A stretch of 64,000 bases of DNA from Capitulum mitella (Eukaryota > Arthropoda > Thecostraca > Pollicipedomorpha > Pollicipedidae): the NCBI GenBank assembly GCA_030062745.1, contig CP099852.1:22342266-22406265 (forward strand). The letters are read 5' to 3'. Both the position numbers and the translations under genes were made by a program. Below, piece by piece: positions 29,725 through 41,042 of the stretch (position 1 is the first letter of the stretch; every line of letters starts with the position of its first letter). Below the pieces are notes generated by a model. The model had not been told where the DNA came from and searched no databases. It saw nothing but the letters and a program-made list of their open reading frames with translations.

Positions 29725-31834
29725 CCGGCGACGGTGTCTGAGACCGCATCGCGGACCGGGTAGCGGTGTCTGAGGCTGTACCGCGGACCGGACGGTGGCA
29801 TTAGGTCGCTCCGGACAGCAGTGTCTGAGGGTGTACCCGGTCACAGCGTGTCCGGGCGAATGGTGTCAGAGGGTGTGCCGTTTGCATGTTTCTGGACGAA
29901 GTTGTGAGAGGGCGCTACTGGTGCCCGTGCCCGGACCCGTTGTACCTGCGAGTTACACTGGGAGCCGATCGTAGGTCGGGGCCGCTGGAGCCGCCGCTGC
30001 CTGGTACCAGCGGCCGGTCTCGGGACTCGTTTGGACGCTGAACCGTCAGACTGGCACGGGATCGGCGGACGACGGCCGAGCGGCAGTTGCCCGGCTTCAG
30101 AGCGCGTGCTCAGACCGCACTGGTGCGGCGTTACGGCACCGGCCGGCGTGGATCGTGTGGTAGATTGTCGTGCGAGTGTAATACTCGTCTCGGTGGACGC
30201 CTTTTCAGTTTAGTTAGTATCTACCGCTAGAAAAATGGTGCAAATGGAGATTGCGCATGCTTGACTTATACGATATGATCTCTGGTCTGTGTATAAACTG
30301 CGTTGTGGTTAGTTAATCTTGCGTTTTGGAAAGCTCACAGTTTCTCAGTTCATATCTCTGCATCGTGCGAGGGACTGTCGGTTCTTGTACTGGTTCTGAT
30401 TACGCATGCTTTCCCCGTTTTCAGATGCTTGGAATCGTTTTCAAACAAAGTAAAAGTGGATCATTAATGTGTGGGTTTTGTTTTTTGCACCTTTCCTTAA
30501 TCTGCGTTCACTATGGCCGAAATATATTGGCACATCGTCCACGTCATTCTTTTGTTGACGCAGTTTCGTTTGGAGCGTTCACGTCGTGCTGGGAGCTACT
30601 GCCCCCTCCCCCATCCCCCGTATTTGCACTTCGGCGGCAGCGACTCTCATGATGATGATGTCATGAGAGTTATGATGAGTGTCCTTATGATGAGTGCCCA
30701 GGTCAGGAGCGCTCGAAAAAGCAGTGTCAGCTTCCTGTGGCGTTCCTGTTTTAACCTGTGGCATCACCAGTCGAGTGGTGTGGCGACGAAGGGGTTCTCT
30801 GGAGACCAGGGCCGATCTATTGGCTGACCCGGCTTTGGACCCTGGTCATCCGGCACTGGTGATCGCTTCTATCCCATGATGGTTGTGCTCGGGGAACGCA
30901 CCGGCTTCGCCTTCCGGATGGTGGATGCCACTTTAAGTTGCCCCGCTACACTGCGTCGTGAACATCTGGAGTTGCCATCTGCCATCGGACTAAACGTTTT
31001 GACCGTTCCGGAGTGGCGATGACGTCAGAATGTTCTACGGACCGCACTGGTCCAAAAACATTGGGATGAAAACATCATTTTTGAGGAATGTTTCCGTGTA
31101 GCAGCATCGTCCTAAACAAAATCCTATTTGTCGCGACTTTTAAATATTCATGCAAGTTCCAACCACCGTATGCTCCGGAAACGTGTCATGCAGAGCCTGG
31201 CTAATGGACGATTGCACCGTGACATTCGCTAAAAAGACGTCGTCACATTTTCATTACCTTACATCCTTTGACCATCATCTTCTTCTTTCTTTCTTTCTTT
31301 GAGCATCTTCATTGTGCTTACATCCTTTGACCGCAGGTTTCGGAATGGTTTTGCCAATGCAACCTCGGTCATCGGCAGTTTCGATCAACGTGGTCCTCAT
31401 GTGCCATGCCCGAAGTATGCAAACGTGGTCGAAAAGTTGCACGATAGTGCGCGTCTTGCGTTGTACGGCGACCGCGCCTCAACGTTCGCCGAAAGGTGTC
31501 ATCACAACGTCGTCGTAACGTGCCCACAACGTGAAAGACGGCGCAGCCAGAACACGACCTTGTTGCAACATCGTGTCAACGTAGCATGTTTGCCGGGAAC
31601 TGGAAAACAGCATCTACCCCCATCCCTCCCTCCCCTCCGCGCAAGGGTTCCCTTTTTGATCGTAATTTGTCTTTTATTATCGGCGAATTTTTAACGTGCA
31701 GACAGTGAGCAGTTTTTTTCTGGACAACCAAAGCATGAACCGTAGATATAAAATCTCTCTCTATATAGCCTCTAGGCCTCTATATAGCCTTGGACGCCCC
31801 ATTATGAAAACTCTGACAACGTGGTTTATCTCCA
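29725..31834 (+). other. ZF-E downstream region (3' UTR and flank), copy 1
   Basis: About 2.1 kb after the ZF-E stop, repeated at 41043-43123. No AATAAA was seen and no convincing ORF. A TTTC microsatellite near 31285-31300 is present in this copy only, and a CTCTCTATATAGCC-type direct repeat occurs near 31760-31790 in both copies. Confidence 0.5.
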
Positions 31835-31886
31835 AATAATTTATCTACCTAATTTATCTACCTACCTATCTCTCTAATCGTCTGAT
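31835..31886. other. Duplication junction filler with new in-frame ATG
   Basis: Fifty-two bases between the two copies, composed of short TTATCTACCTA-like repeats related to the adjacent GGTTTATCTCC, then CTAATCGTCTGAT. With the first base of copy 2 it forms ATG at 31885-31887, in frame with the truncated ZAD exon. Confidence 0.85.
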
Positions 31887-34800
31887 GCCGCTGGTCTGCC
31901 TGCTCCTGGGCCGGACGGCCAGCACCGACTGCTCGCTGGCCGAGCGGCTCAGCGGCTGCGTGTCGCCGCTCAAGCTGGAAGTCAGCACGGCCGACGGCGT
32001 CTGCACAGCCTGCCGGGCGCTCATCGACACCGCCGACCAGCACTACCACCAGTACCGGGTACGTCCTGCAGCGGTACAGCCGGTACCAGGCACGTCCTGC
32101 GGTAAAACAACCAGTGCCAGGTACATCTTGCTGCAGTGCAACCAGTACCAGGTATATCCTGCTGCAGCACAGCCAGTGGCAGGTGTGTCCTGTACTACGT
32201 AGTACACTGTTACTGGATATATCCTGCGGCATTACCGTCAGCACGAGATATGCCTTTCGCAGGGCTGAAAGAGGTTTCTTGTTCTTTGATGTTGCGGGAC
32301 GAAGTGCAAAACAAAGTGGCCAGAACTTGAGGTGAAGTCAGCATATGCAGTGGGCTAGGTTATATGGCTGGACTCCCCTCTTTCCCTACTCCCCACACAT
32401 GTTCTGTGTGTGCCAGTGCTTGTACATAACCATAATTTTTGGAATCTCGTGGCACATTGCCATGGTAGCCTTTATGTATCAGTGATGTTCCCATCAGCTG
32501 GTCACTGAGAAGATCGCGGCCCTGGTGCAGTGACCTGACCTGACCTGACCGTCAGCTGGTCAGTGAGCAGGTCGCGGCTCTGGTGCGGAGTGACCTGACC
32601 TGACCTGACGTGACCTGACCGTCAGCTGGCCAGTGAGCAGATCGCGGCTCTGGTGCGGAGTGACCTGACCTGACCTGACCGTCAGCTGGCCAGTGAGCAT
32701 ATCGCGGCTATGGTGCTGAGTAGCCTGACCTGACCTGACGTGCCCATCAGCTGGCTACTGAGCAGATCTCGGCCCTGGTGCAGTGACCTGACCTGACCTG
32801 ACCTGACCGTCAGCTGGCCAGTGAGCAGGTCGCGGCTCTGGTGCGAAGTGACCTGACCTGACCTGACGTGACCTGACCGTCAGCTGGCCAGTGAGCAGAT
32901 CGCGGCTCTGGTGCAGAGTGACCTGACCTGACCTGACGTGACCTGACCGTCAGCTGGCCAGTGAGCAGATCGCGGCTCTGGTGCGGAGTGACCTGACCTG
33001 ACCTGACCTGACCTGACCGTCAGCTGGCCAGTGAGCAGATCGCGGCTCTGGTGCGGAGTGACCTGACCTGACCTGACGTGACCTGACCGTCAGCTGGCCA
33101 GTGAGCAGATCGCGGCTCTGGTGCGGAGTGACCTGACCTGACCTGACCTGACCTGACCGTCAGCTGGCCAGTGAGCAGATCGCGGCTCTGGTGCGGAGTG
33201 ACCTGACCTAACCTGACCTGACCTGACCGTCAGCTGGCCAGTGAGCAGATCGCGGCTCTGGTGCGGAGTGACCTGACCTGACCTGACGTGACCTGACCGT
33301 CAGCTGGCCAGTGAGCAGATCGCGGCTCTGGTGCAGTGATCTGACCTGACCTGACCGTCAGCTGGCCAGTGAGCAGATCGCGGCTCTGGTGCGGAGTGAC
33401 CTGACCTGACCTGACCTGACCTGACCGTCAGCTGGCCAGTGAGCAGATCGCGGCTCTGGTGCGGAGTGACCTGACCTGACCTGACGTGACCTGACCGTCA
33501 GCTGGCCAGTGAGCAGATCGCGGCTCTGGTGCGGAGTGACCTGACCTGACCTGACCTGACCTGACCGTCAGCTGGCCAGTGAGCAGATCGCGGCTCTGGT
33601 GCGGAGTGACCTGACCTGACCTGACGTGACCTGACCGTCAGCTGGCCAGTGAGCAGGTCGCGGCTCTGGTGCGGAGTGACCTGACCTAACCTGACCTGAC
33701 CTGACCGTCAGCTGGCCAGTGAGCAGGTCGCGGCTCTGGTGCAGTGACCTGACCTGACCTGACGTGACCTGACCGTCAGCTGGCCAGTGAGCAGGTCGCG
33801 GCTCTGGTGCGGAGTGACCTGACCTGACCTGACCGTCAGCTGGCCAGTGAGCAGGTCGCGGCTCTGGTGCGGAGTGACCTGACCTGACCTGACGTGACCT
33901 GACCGTCAGCTGGCCAGTGAGCAGATCGCGGCTCTGGTGCGGAGTGACCTGACCTGACCTGACCCTCAGCTGGCCGGTGAGCAGATCGCGGCTCTGGTGC
34001 GGAGTGACGAGTGTCGCCGGGAGGTGACCTCGGAGGCCGACTCGGAGGACGTCCAGCAGCAGCCGCCGCCGCCGGCCGCCGCCAAGCGGAGCCGTGAGTC
34101 GTCCCCGGCCGGAGCCGCCAGGCTGGCACCTTCACCGACCGGCTGTGTCGCGCCGCCATTGCTCTGCCGTTGGCTGAGACCACGTGTCTGCACCAGGGTT
34201 GGGAATTTATTTTTTTTTGTTGTTGGTGCCCGTGTAAAGTTTTTATTTTGAAGTACAGCGTTATCCAGAGCATTGCTGGTTTAAGTTGGCGTTCTTGGTG
34301 TAAGTCAGTTATGACATCATACCTGCTTGTTACTAAAGGAAGGCAGAATCAGTTGCTTGCAGAGTTCGAAATTTTTCCACATGGTTATAATGCAGCTTTT
34401 TGGTAGAGGGAACTAGATGGAACTTTTGGGGTGTAAAATACTTTCTTGAGCACATTTCTTGATTGTCTTCAGCACCAAAAAAACAGCACCTTTCCAACCC
34501 TGGTCTGTAGTGTCAGTAATCTGCAGTGTGCACGTCTGGTTCGTGTGTCGGGGATCACGACGAGATCGTGTCGCACTGGCGATGTCTCGCTGTGGTCCTG
34601 GCCCACACTGGGCTGTATGTGGCGGCTCGCGCCGGCTCATCGGACACCTGTCTCCGGTCTCTGTGCCTGTGTGCCGGCGCCTGTGACGGTCTCTGTGCCT
34701 GTGTGCCGGCGCCTGTGACGATCTCTGTGCCTGTGTGCCGGCGCCTGTGACGATCTCTGTGCCTGTGTGCCGGCGCCTGGCTCCGGTCTCTGTGCCTGTG

Positions 34801-37800
34801 TGCCGGCGCCTGGCTCCGGTCTCTGTGCCTGTGTGTCGGCGCCTGTGACGGTCTCTGTGCCTGTGTGCCGGCGCCTGGCTCCGGTCTCTGTGCCTGTGTG
34901 CCGGCGCCTGGCTCCGGTCTCTGTGCCTGTGTGCCGGCGCCTGGCTCCGGTCTCTGTGCCTGTGTGCCGGTGCCTGTGACGATCTCTGTGCCTGTGTGCC
35001 GGCGCCTGTGACGGTCTCTGTGCCTGTGTGCCGGCGCCTGGCTCCGGTCTCTGTGCCTGTGTGCCGGTGCCTGTGACGATCTCTGTGCCTGTGTGCCGGC
35101 GCCTGTGACGATCTCTGTGCCTGTGTGCCGGCGCCTGGCTCCGGTCTCTGTGCCTGTGTGCCGGCGCCTGGCTCCGGTCTCTGTGCCTGTGTGCCGGCGC
35201 CTGTGACGGCTCTCCCCGGTCGACAGGGCCCGCCACGCCGCCGGAGGACGCCGACTCGGACGACGAGGACTGGACGCCGGGCGGCAGCCTGACGCCGCGC
35301 TCCTCCCGGCGCCGCACGCCCAAGGCGCGCCGCCGCTGGTCGCCGGAGGTGGTCGAGCGGCCGGCGCCGGCCGCCGCCGCCCCGGCCGCCGCCGCGGCCG
35401 GCGGCGCCCCGCGCGGCAGAGGCCGGCCCCGCAAACACCCGCTGGTGCAGCCCACGGTACGGCCTCAGTCTGTCGATGGTGCGGACCGTGCCGGTGCTGC
35501 GTCTGCAGGGGACGGTGGGGCAAAGCGATCACAGTGACAAGAAATGTGGGGGTCTATGCGATGACCGATCAGGGCTGTCGGTGGTGCAAGCCATGGCGGT
35601 ACAGCGTCTTTGGGGACGGGGAGGGGGCAGAGGGAACACAGACAGGAAATGCGGGGTCCGTGCGTTGACGCTGGACCAATCAAGACTGGTCCCTGATCAC
35701 GGTCAGTAACGGTGGAACGTCTTCAGAGTTGTGGGGGCGAAATACACGTCTGAGTCGTTTCTTTCCATGCAGCGGCATTAGGCTAGTGCATGATGTCCAG
35801 AACATTGCGAGGGTATATTCACAGTCACAGGCGCGTAATATTTCCTGCAGTCCCCCCCCCCCCCGCTTCCTCTGCCCATGCTTTCTGGGCTTTGTTTGAA
35901 CGGACTGCTGCTGGTTGCTTTGGCCAGATAAAATTGTCTGGTAACCCGAAGGCTAGGTCGTATCCAACTACCTTGCATGTTAAAATGATTTGGGGTTTTC
36001 CTTCCATTGTCGTATGCTCCGCGCTTTAACCAGCATCCGTCAATATTTCAGGTGATTGAGTACACCGACATTGGCACTCTTAAGGAGCAAGTAAAAGACA
36101 TCAAGACACCCAAATTTAATATAAAAACGAAGAGGCCACTAAAGGTTAGTTGGTTCACAGGCCTGCCGCGTGGTTGAATGGCTTATGGTGAATGACACGT
36201 CAGTTCCTCAGGGAGTAGGTCTTGCAATAGCGTGCCATGCTGTGGTCATATGACGCTCTGAAAGCATTGCGCCGCAGACTGCGGGTGTGAAACTTCAGAT
36301 AGTTCTGCACTTGAAGACACCGATCGCACCTGTTTAGATGTTGGTGCCCGCTGTGTGAGGACCTCGGCGGCCGCGACCGTGACCTGGGGGGGCCGTGACC
36401 GCGGGCTGACGGGGTCGTGACCTGCGGCAGGCCGACCTGGAGAAGATCATCCACCTGGAGGTGCGGACCGCCGACCAGCCGGCCGGCTCGCTACCGCCGC
36501 CGGCAGGCCGCCGCGGCCGGCCGCCCGCCCAGCGGGCCGGCGCCACGTACGAGTGCCGCCGCTGCAACATCCAGTTCCAGCACTCCGAGTGGGTGGCCAC
36601 GGCCGCCCGGCCACCGTTGGAAAAGGCGTTATGTTTTGGTGTTAAAAAACACCAAAAAAATGTGTGCTCCAGAAACGTGTTGTTCTCAGAACCTTTGACA
36701 TGTGCTTCCATTAAAGAACTGCGTTATAATTATGTTGACAGAGTTCTAACTCTGCAAGCAAATTACTCTGTCTCCATAAAGAAGCAGGTATGATCTCACA
36801 GTTGACTTACACCAAGAATGCCAACTTAAACCAGTATTACTCTGTGCAAGTTTTTTTTTGCTTTAAAACAAAAAAAATTACTCTGATGCCAAGAACATAA
36901 ACCAGATTCTCAACCGTCCTCTGCCGGTCAGCCGGACGTTCTGCGCTGTACCATCAATGGACACCCGGACATTCTGCTCTGTACCATCAGTGGACAGCCG
37001 GACGCTCTGCGCCGTACCATCAGTGGACAGCCGGACGCTCTGAGCTGTACCATCAGTGGACAGTCGAACGCTCTGAGCTGTACCATCAGTGGACAGCCGA
37101 ACGCTCTGCGCTGTACCATCAGTGGACAGCCGAACGCTCTGAGCTGTACCATCAGTGGACAGCCGGACGTTCTGCGCTGTACTATCCGTGAACACCCGGA
37201 CATTCTGCGCTGTACCATCAGTGGACAGCCGGACGCTCTGCGCTGTACCATCAGTGGACAGCCGGACGCTCTGAGCTGTACCATCAGTGGACAGTCGAAC
37301 GCTCTGAGCTGTACCATCAGTGGACAGCCGGACGCTCTGCGCTGTACCATCAGTGGACAGCCGGACGCTCTGAGCTGTACCATCAGTGGACAGCCGGACG
37401 TTCTGCGCTGTACTATCCGTGAACACCCGGACATTCTGCGCTGTACCATCAGTGGACAGCCGGACGCTCTGCGCTGTACCATCAGTGGACAGCCGGACGC
37501 TCTGCGCTGTACCATCAGTGGACAGCCGGACGCTCTGAGCTGTACCATCAGTTGACAGTCGAACGCTCTGAGCTGTACCATCAGTGGACAGCCGGACGTT
37601 CTGCGCTGTACTATCCGTGAACACCCGGACATTCTGCGCTGTACCATCAGTGGACAGCCGGACGCTCTGCGCTGTACCATCAGTGGACAGCCGAACGCTC
37701 TGAGCTGTACCATCAGTGGACAGCCGGACGCTCTGCGCTGTACCATCAGTGGACAGCCGGAACACAAAAGGCATCCATCATGAAGCCCAGCAGTGATCAC

Positions 37801-40800
37801 TCACCATAAGTAACAGTTTCTCATCGTTTGCGTGTACACCGGATCATGCATTTCTTTGGGAATCATGCGCTTCGAGGAGCTGATGCTATGATATTATTTC
37901 ACTTGGTAAGTAGAGAAAGCATAAATATTTGCAGCATATGCAGCATATATGCTAACTCTCCGACCCTTCGTCTCCTGTGTCCTGTGGGGTGGTGCCCGTT
38001 TCCCCTCACGCCGGCTCATGTTCTGTCGGCAGGGAGATGGTGAAACACCTGCGGCAGCACGTCAGCAAGCCCTGGTGCAAGCGCTGCCGCACGGAATTCC
38101 CGGACCGGTCGGCGCTGGTGGAGCATCGCCGCGCCTGCCGCCTCCAGCACCGATCAGGTCAGACGCCCCCAGCCAGACCCCGCAGACCTCCCACCAGACC
38201 TCAGCACGCCACCGATCCGGCTGAGGCCAGGTCAGACTCTGCTCAGTCGGACCTCTTAGCTCGCAGCTTAACTGGCATCGGACTGGGCATTAAGAGGGCA
38301 TTTGGGCATCCGCCCTAGGTCCCCGTCCTGCGGTGCCGATAGCCTCCCATGTGTTGGCATTCACGTTTAGTTTAAAGACACGAGATGCTTGGATCACCGG
38401 CCTCGCCCTGCTGTGTTCGAGCGCTGTGCCGCTGTGCTGTCCTGCGTTGTGCCAGCTTGCCGCGCGGCCGGCGGCCGTGGGTGGCCCCTGACGGGCGTCT
38501 GTGTGTCTGCAGGCATGTGCACCATCTGCGACCGGGAGGTGAAGTTTTACCGGCACCACATGAAGCGGCACGCCGAGCTGGTGGAGCAGGGCGCTCTGGA
38601 GGAGGTGAGTCGCGGCAGCCGACTGCCGCCGGGCTGGCGGCGGACGCTGGTGACTGTCGTCACTGACCTCTGCTGCCGCGCGGTCGGCACTGGACTGTGT
38701 CTGGTCGTTGCTGGGTCATCTCTGACCTCTGCTGGACTGTCTCTGACCTCAGTTCGTCCGTGTGTGACCGGTCTCCGGTACTGAGGTCAGTCTGATCTGG
38801 TCGCTGTCTGACGAGGGAAGTCGGGCCCAGTGTGGCCACTGTCTGATGATTATGGTGATGGTGATGATGAGGAGGATGCTGATGTTGATGGTGGTGATGG
38901 TGATGGTGACACTGATGACGATGACGAGGAGTCGGCCGGCCGGCAGGGGGCGCCGCTGCCGGACGACGAGGACCAGCCGCCGCCGTCGGCACAGCGTCGC
39001 GTCGGCAAGTACCTGACCGGAGGTGTGTGCACCATCTGCGGCGAACACGTGCCCGAGCGACTGCGGAAACACGAGCGCTCGCACAACATCACGCACACCT
39101 GCCCCATCTGCAAGAAGGTGTTCACCCGCGAGGACGTGGTCCGCGGACACATCAAGGTGAGCCCACCCCTCGCGCTTTCGTAATGGGCAGGGGTACGGGA
39201 CGTCTCTGGGACCTGCCGGCGCCGTGTGCTGGCCAGCGCCGGGCGGAGCGTGTCGCCGACTAAATTTGATCTTTTCGAATTTATGTCTGTGTTTGTTGTA
39301 TCTTTTGCTGTCGTTTGTTTTTCGTTGTTAGTGTGAGTGGTTTATTATATTCGTCTCATTTTTGTTTTCATGCACTGCCTCCCCCAGTCGCCCCTGTCAG
39401 GGGCACAGCCAGGACTTTCTTAACGGGGGGGGGGGGGCGGAGCTCAGTGCGAACTGAAATCATGTGAAAACTGCCTGCTGGTAGGACGATGTGCCATAGT
39501 TTTCATAAAAAAGGCGGGCCTAAGGGGGACCGCCCCCCGCCGCACTGGCGCCCCCTGTCGTCCTGTCCTGTCCTGTCCTGTCCTGTCCTGTCCTGAGTTC
39601 CTCTGTAACGTAAATGGCCCACTCCTTACCTACTGGCGGTCGGCACGTGATTGCGACTGAGACCCGAAACCTGCACCTGGCCACGTGGCTGGTGATTCCC
39701 GACTGCGTGGTGGCGTGTGAGCGGCACGTGTCCGTGTGTTTGGTGACCCATGGCACCGGGTGTTGACCCTTGTCATCGTGTGCCTGGCGGTCCGATGACC
39801 CGTGGTCGTTCCGTGACCGTGTGCGCTGCGGCCTTCGTGAGACGGTCTGTCTGCGGTCCGGTGCCCCGCACGTGACTAGGTGTCTGACGACTGGGCCACA
39901 TGCGGGGCTGTGTGAACCTTTTGACCGGTGAGCCCCGTGTTGTAAAACTATTGACTGGTGAACTTTTGACCGGGCCGGCGCCTGACTGCTCCCTCTCGCT
40001 GCAGCGGGTGTCTGACTCTGCTCCCTCTCGCTGCAGCGGGTGTCTGACGCTCTGCCCCCTCTCGCTGCAGCGGGTGTCTGACTCTCTGCCCCCTCTCGCC
40101 GCAGCGCGTGCACATGAAGGAGCGGCCGCACGTGTGCGCCCAGTGCGGCAAGACGTTCGTCTCCGTGTACAGCCTGCAGCGCCACGAGATGATCCACAAC
40201 AACGAGTACCGCTTCTACTGCCAGGAGTGCGGCGACGGCTTCCGCCAGAAGCAGCAGCTGACGGCGCACATGAGGCACAAGCACGGCGTGCTGGACGTCG
40301 TGTTCGAGGACGTGCAGGTGACGCCGCCGTCCCGCAGCGCCGTTCTTTCCGGCCCGGAGGGGGGAGTACGTTGTCCTGTCTGTGGTGTCGCCCGGGTGGT
40401 CCTCCGCCTCCACGAACGGTGCCGTCATGTGCGGGCGTTGTCCCCGGACATTTCCCTGGACATTTTCCTCACCCGCCACGAATTTATCGTTGGCGTTGTC
40501 CTCATTTCCACGGGAGTTATCTTCATTAACCTTGGACGTTGTCTTCGTTGTCCATGGACGTTGTCCTCCGCGTTATCTCCTGTATCCAAGGACTTTGTCC
40601 TCGACGTTATCTTCTTCACCGAGGGACGTTATCCACGGGTGTTGCCCTTGTTATCCTTTGGCGTTATCCTCCATGTTATCCTCGTTATCCTTGACGTTCG
40701 ATGGCGAGCGGGCCGGGCTCCCGCAGTTAAAGGCTGCCGCCCTCTGGTGCGGCACTGGGCCGTGCCGGTGTGGCCGCTGACGCCCGCTGACGCTTGTCGC

Positions 40801-41042
40801 AGGTGATGCCCGAGGGCTCGGCCGTGGTGGACGCCATGACGGTGATGACCGAGGACGGCGCCGTCTACCAGCGCGCCGTGCTCGAGCACGGCGAGTACGG
40901 CAAGGAGGAGTACGTCATCGCCACCGCCGACGGCGACGACGAGGGCGTCCAGTTCACGGCCGTCGCCGGCGGGGAGGGCAACCTGTATCGGACGTCGCTG
41001 CCGGATCCGGCGCCCGACGGCGACCAGCTGGAGGAGCAGTGA
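31885..41042 (+). CDS. ZF-E2: 5'-truncated tandem duplicate of ZF-E
   Basis: Same product class as ZF-E. Exons: 31885-32058, 33970-34093, 35227-35456, 36052-36144, 36431-36588, 38033-38157, 38513-38604, about 38821-39156, 40105-40317, 40803-41042. All retain splice signals, phase and stop, giving 594 residues if translation starts at the filler-derived ATG. Missing are ZF-E exons 1-2 and the first 44 bases of the ZAD exon, which include the first ZAD CxxC; the AT-hook and all seven fingers remain. Differences in the acidic exon are whole codons (12 nt shorter), consistent with coding constraint. Whether it has a promoter is unknown; the upstream 2 kb is the ZF-E downstream flank. It may be a new gene, an alternative 3' half of ZF-E transcripts, or a young pseudogene. 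Confidence 0.65.
32490..34000 (+). repeat. About 70-bp acceptor-anchored minisatellite, copy 2 (23 units)
   Basis: Same unit as at 22241-22972 but about twice as many copies. The final unit (CCCTCAG at 33963-33969) opens exon 33970-34093. Here the third codon is GGT instead of AGT, which creates GCCGGTGAGC, a donor-like string inside the exon. Confidence 0.95.
34650..35212. repeat. 31-33-bp minisatellite upstream of the AT-hook exon, copy 2
   Basis: Counterpart of 23640-24106 with somewhat more units and a new GACGATCTCTGTG variant that is absent in copy 1. Confidence 0.9.
36925..37765. repeat. 33-bp minisatellite in intron 7, copy 2 (about 25 units)
   Basis: Counterpart of 25810-26090, expanded about threefold. 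A higher-order pattern is visible: a variant unit with TACTATCCGTGAACACCCGG recurs near 37180, 37410 and 37610, so blocks of several units were duplicated together. Confidence 0.9.
39985..40110 (+). repeat. About 32-bp acceptor array before the RVHMKERPH exon, copy 2
   Basis: Only four copies of the CTCTCGCTGCAG/CGGGTG unit, against about fourteen in copy 1. The last is the true acceptor of exon 40105. Confidence 0.9.

Larger units (their letters stand above)
21633..31834 (+). repeat. Large tandem duplication, copy 1
   Basis: Sequence from inside the ZAD exon to an AT-rich stretch ending TGGTTTATCTCCA is repeated at 31887-43123 with high identity, in the same orientation. Single-base changes are sparse; most length difference (10.2 vs 11.2 kb) comes from minisatellite arrays. 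Exon boundaries, phases and stop codon are conserved. Confidence 0.95.
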
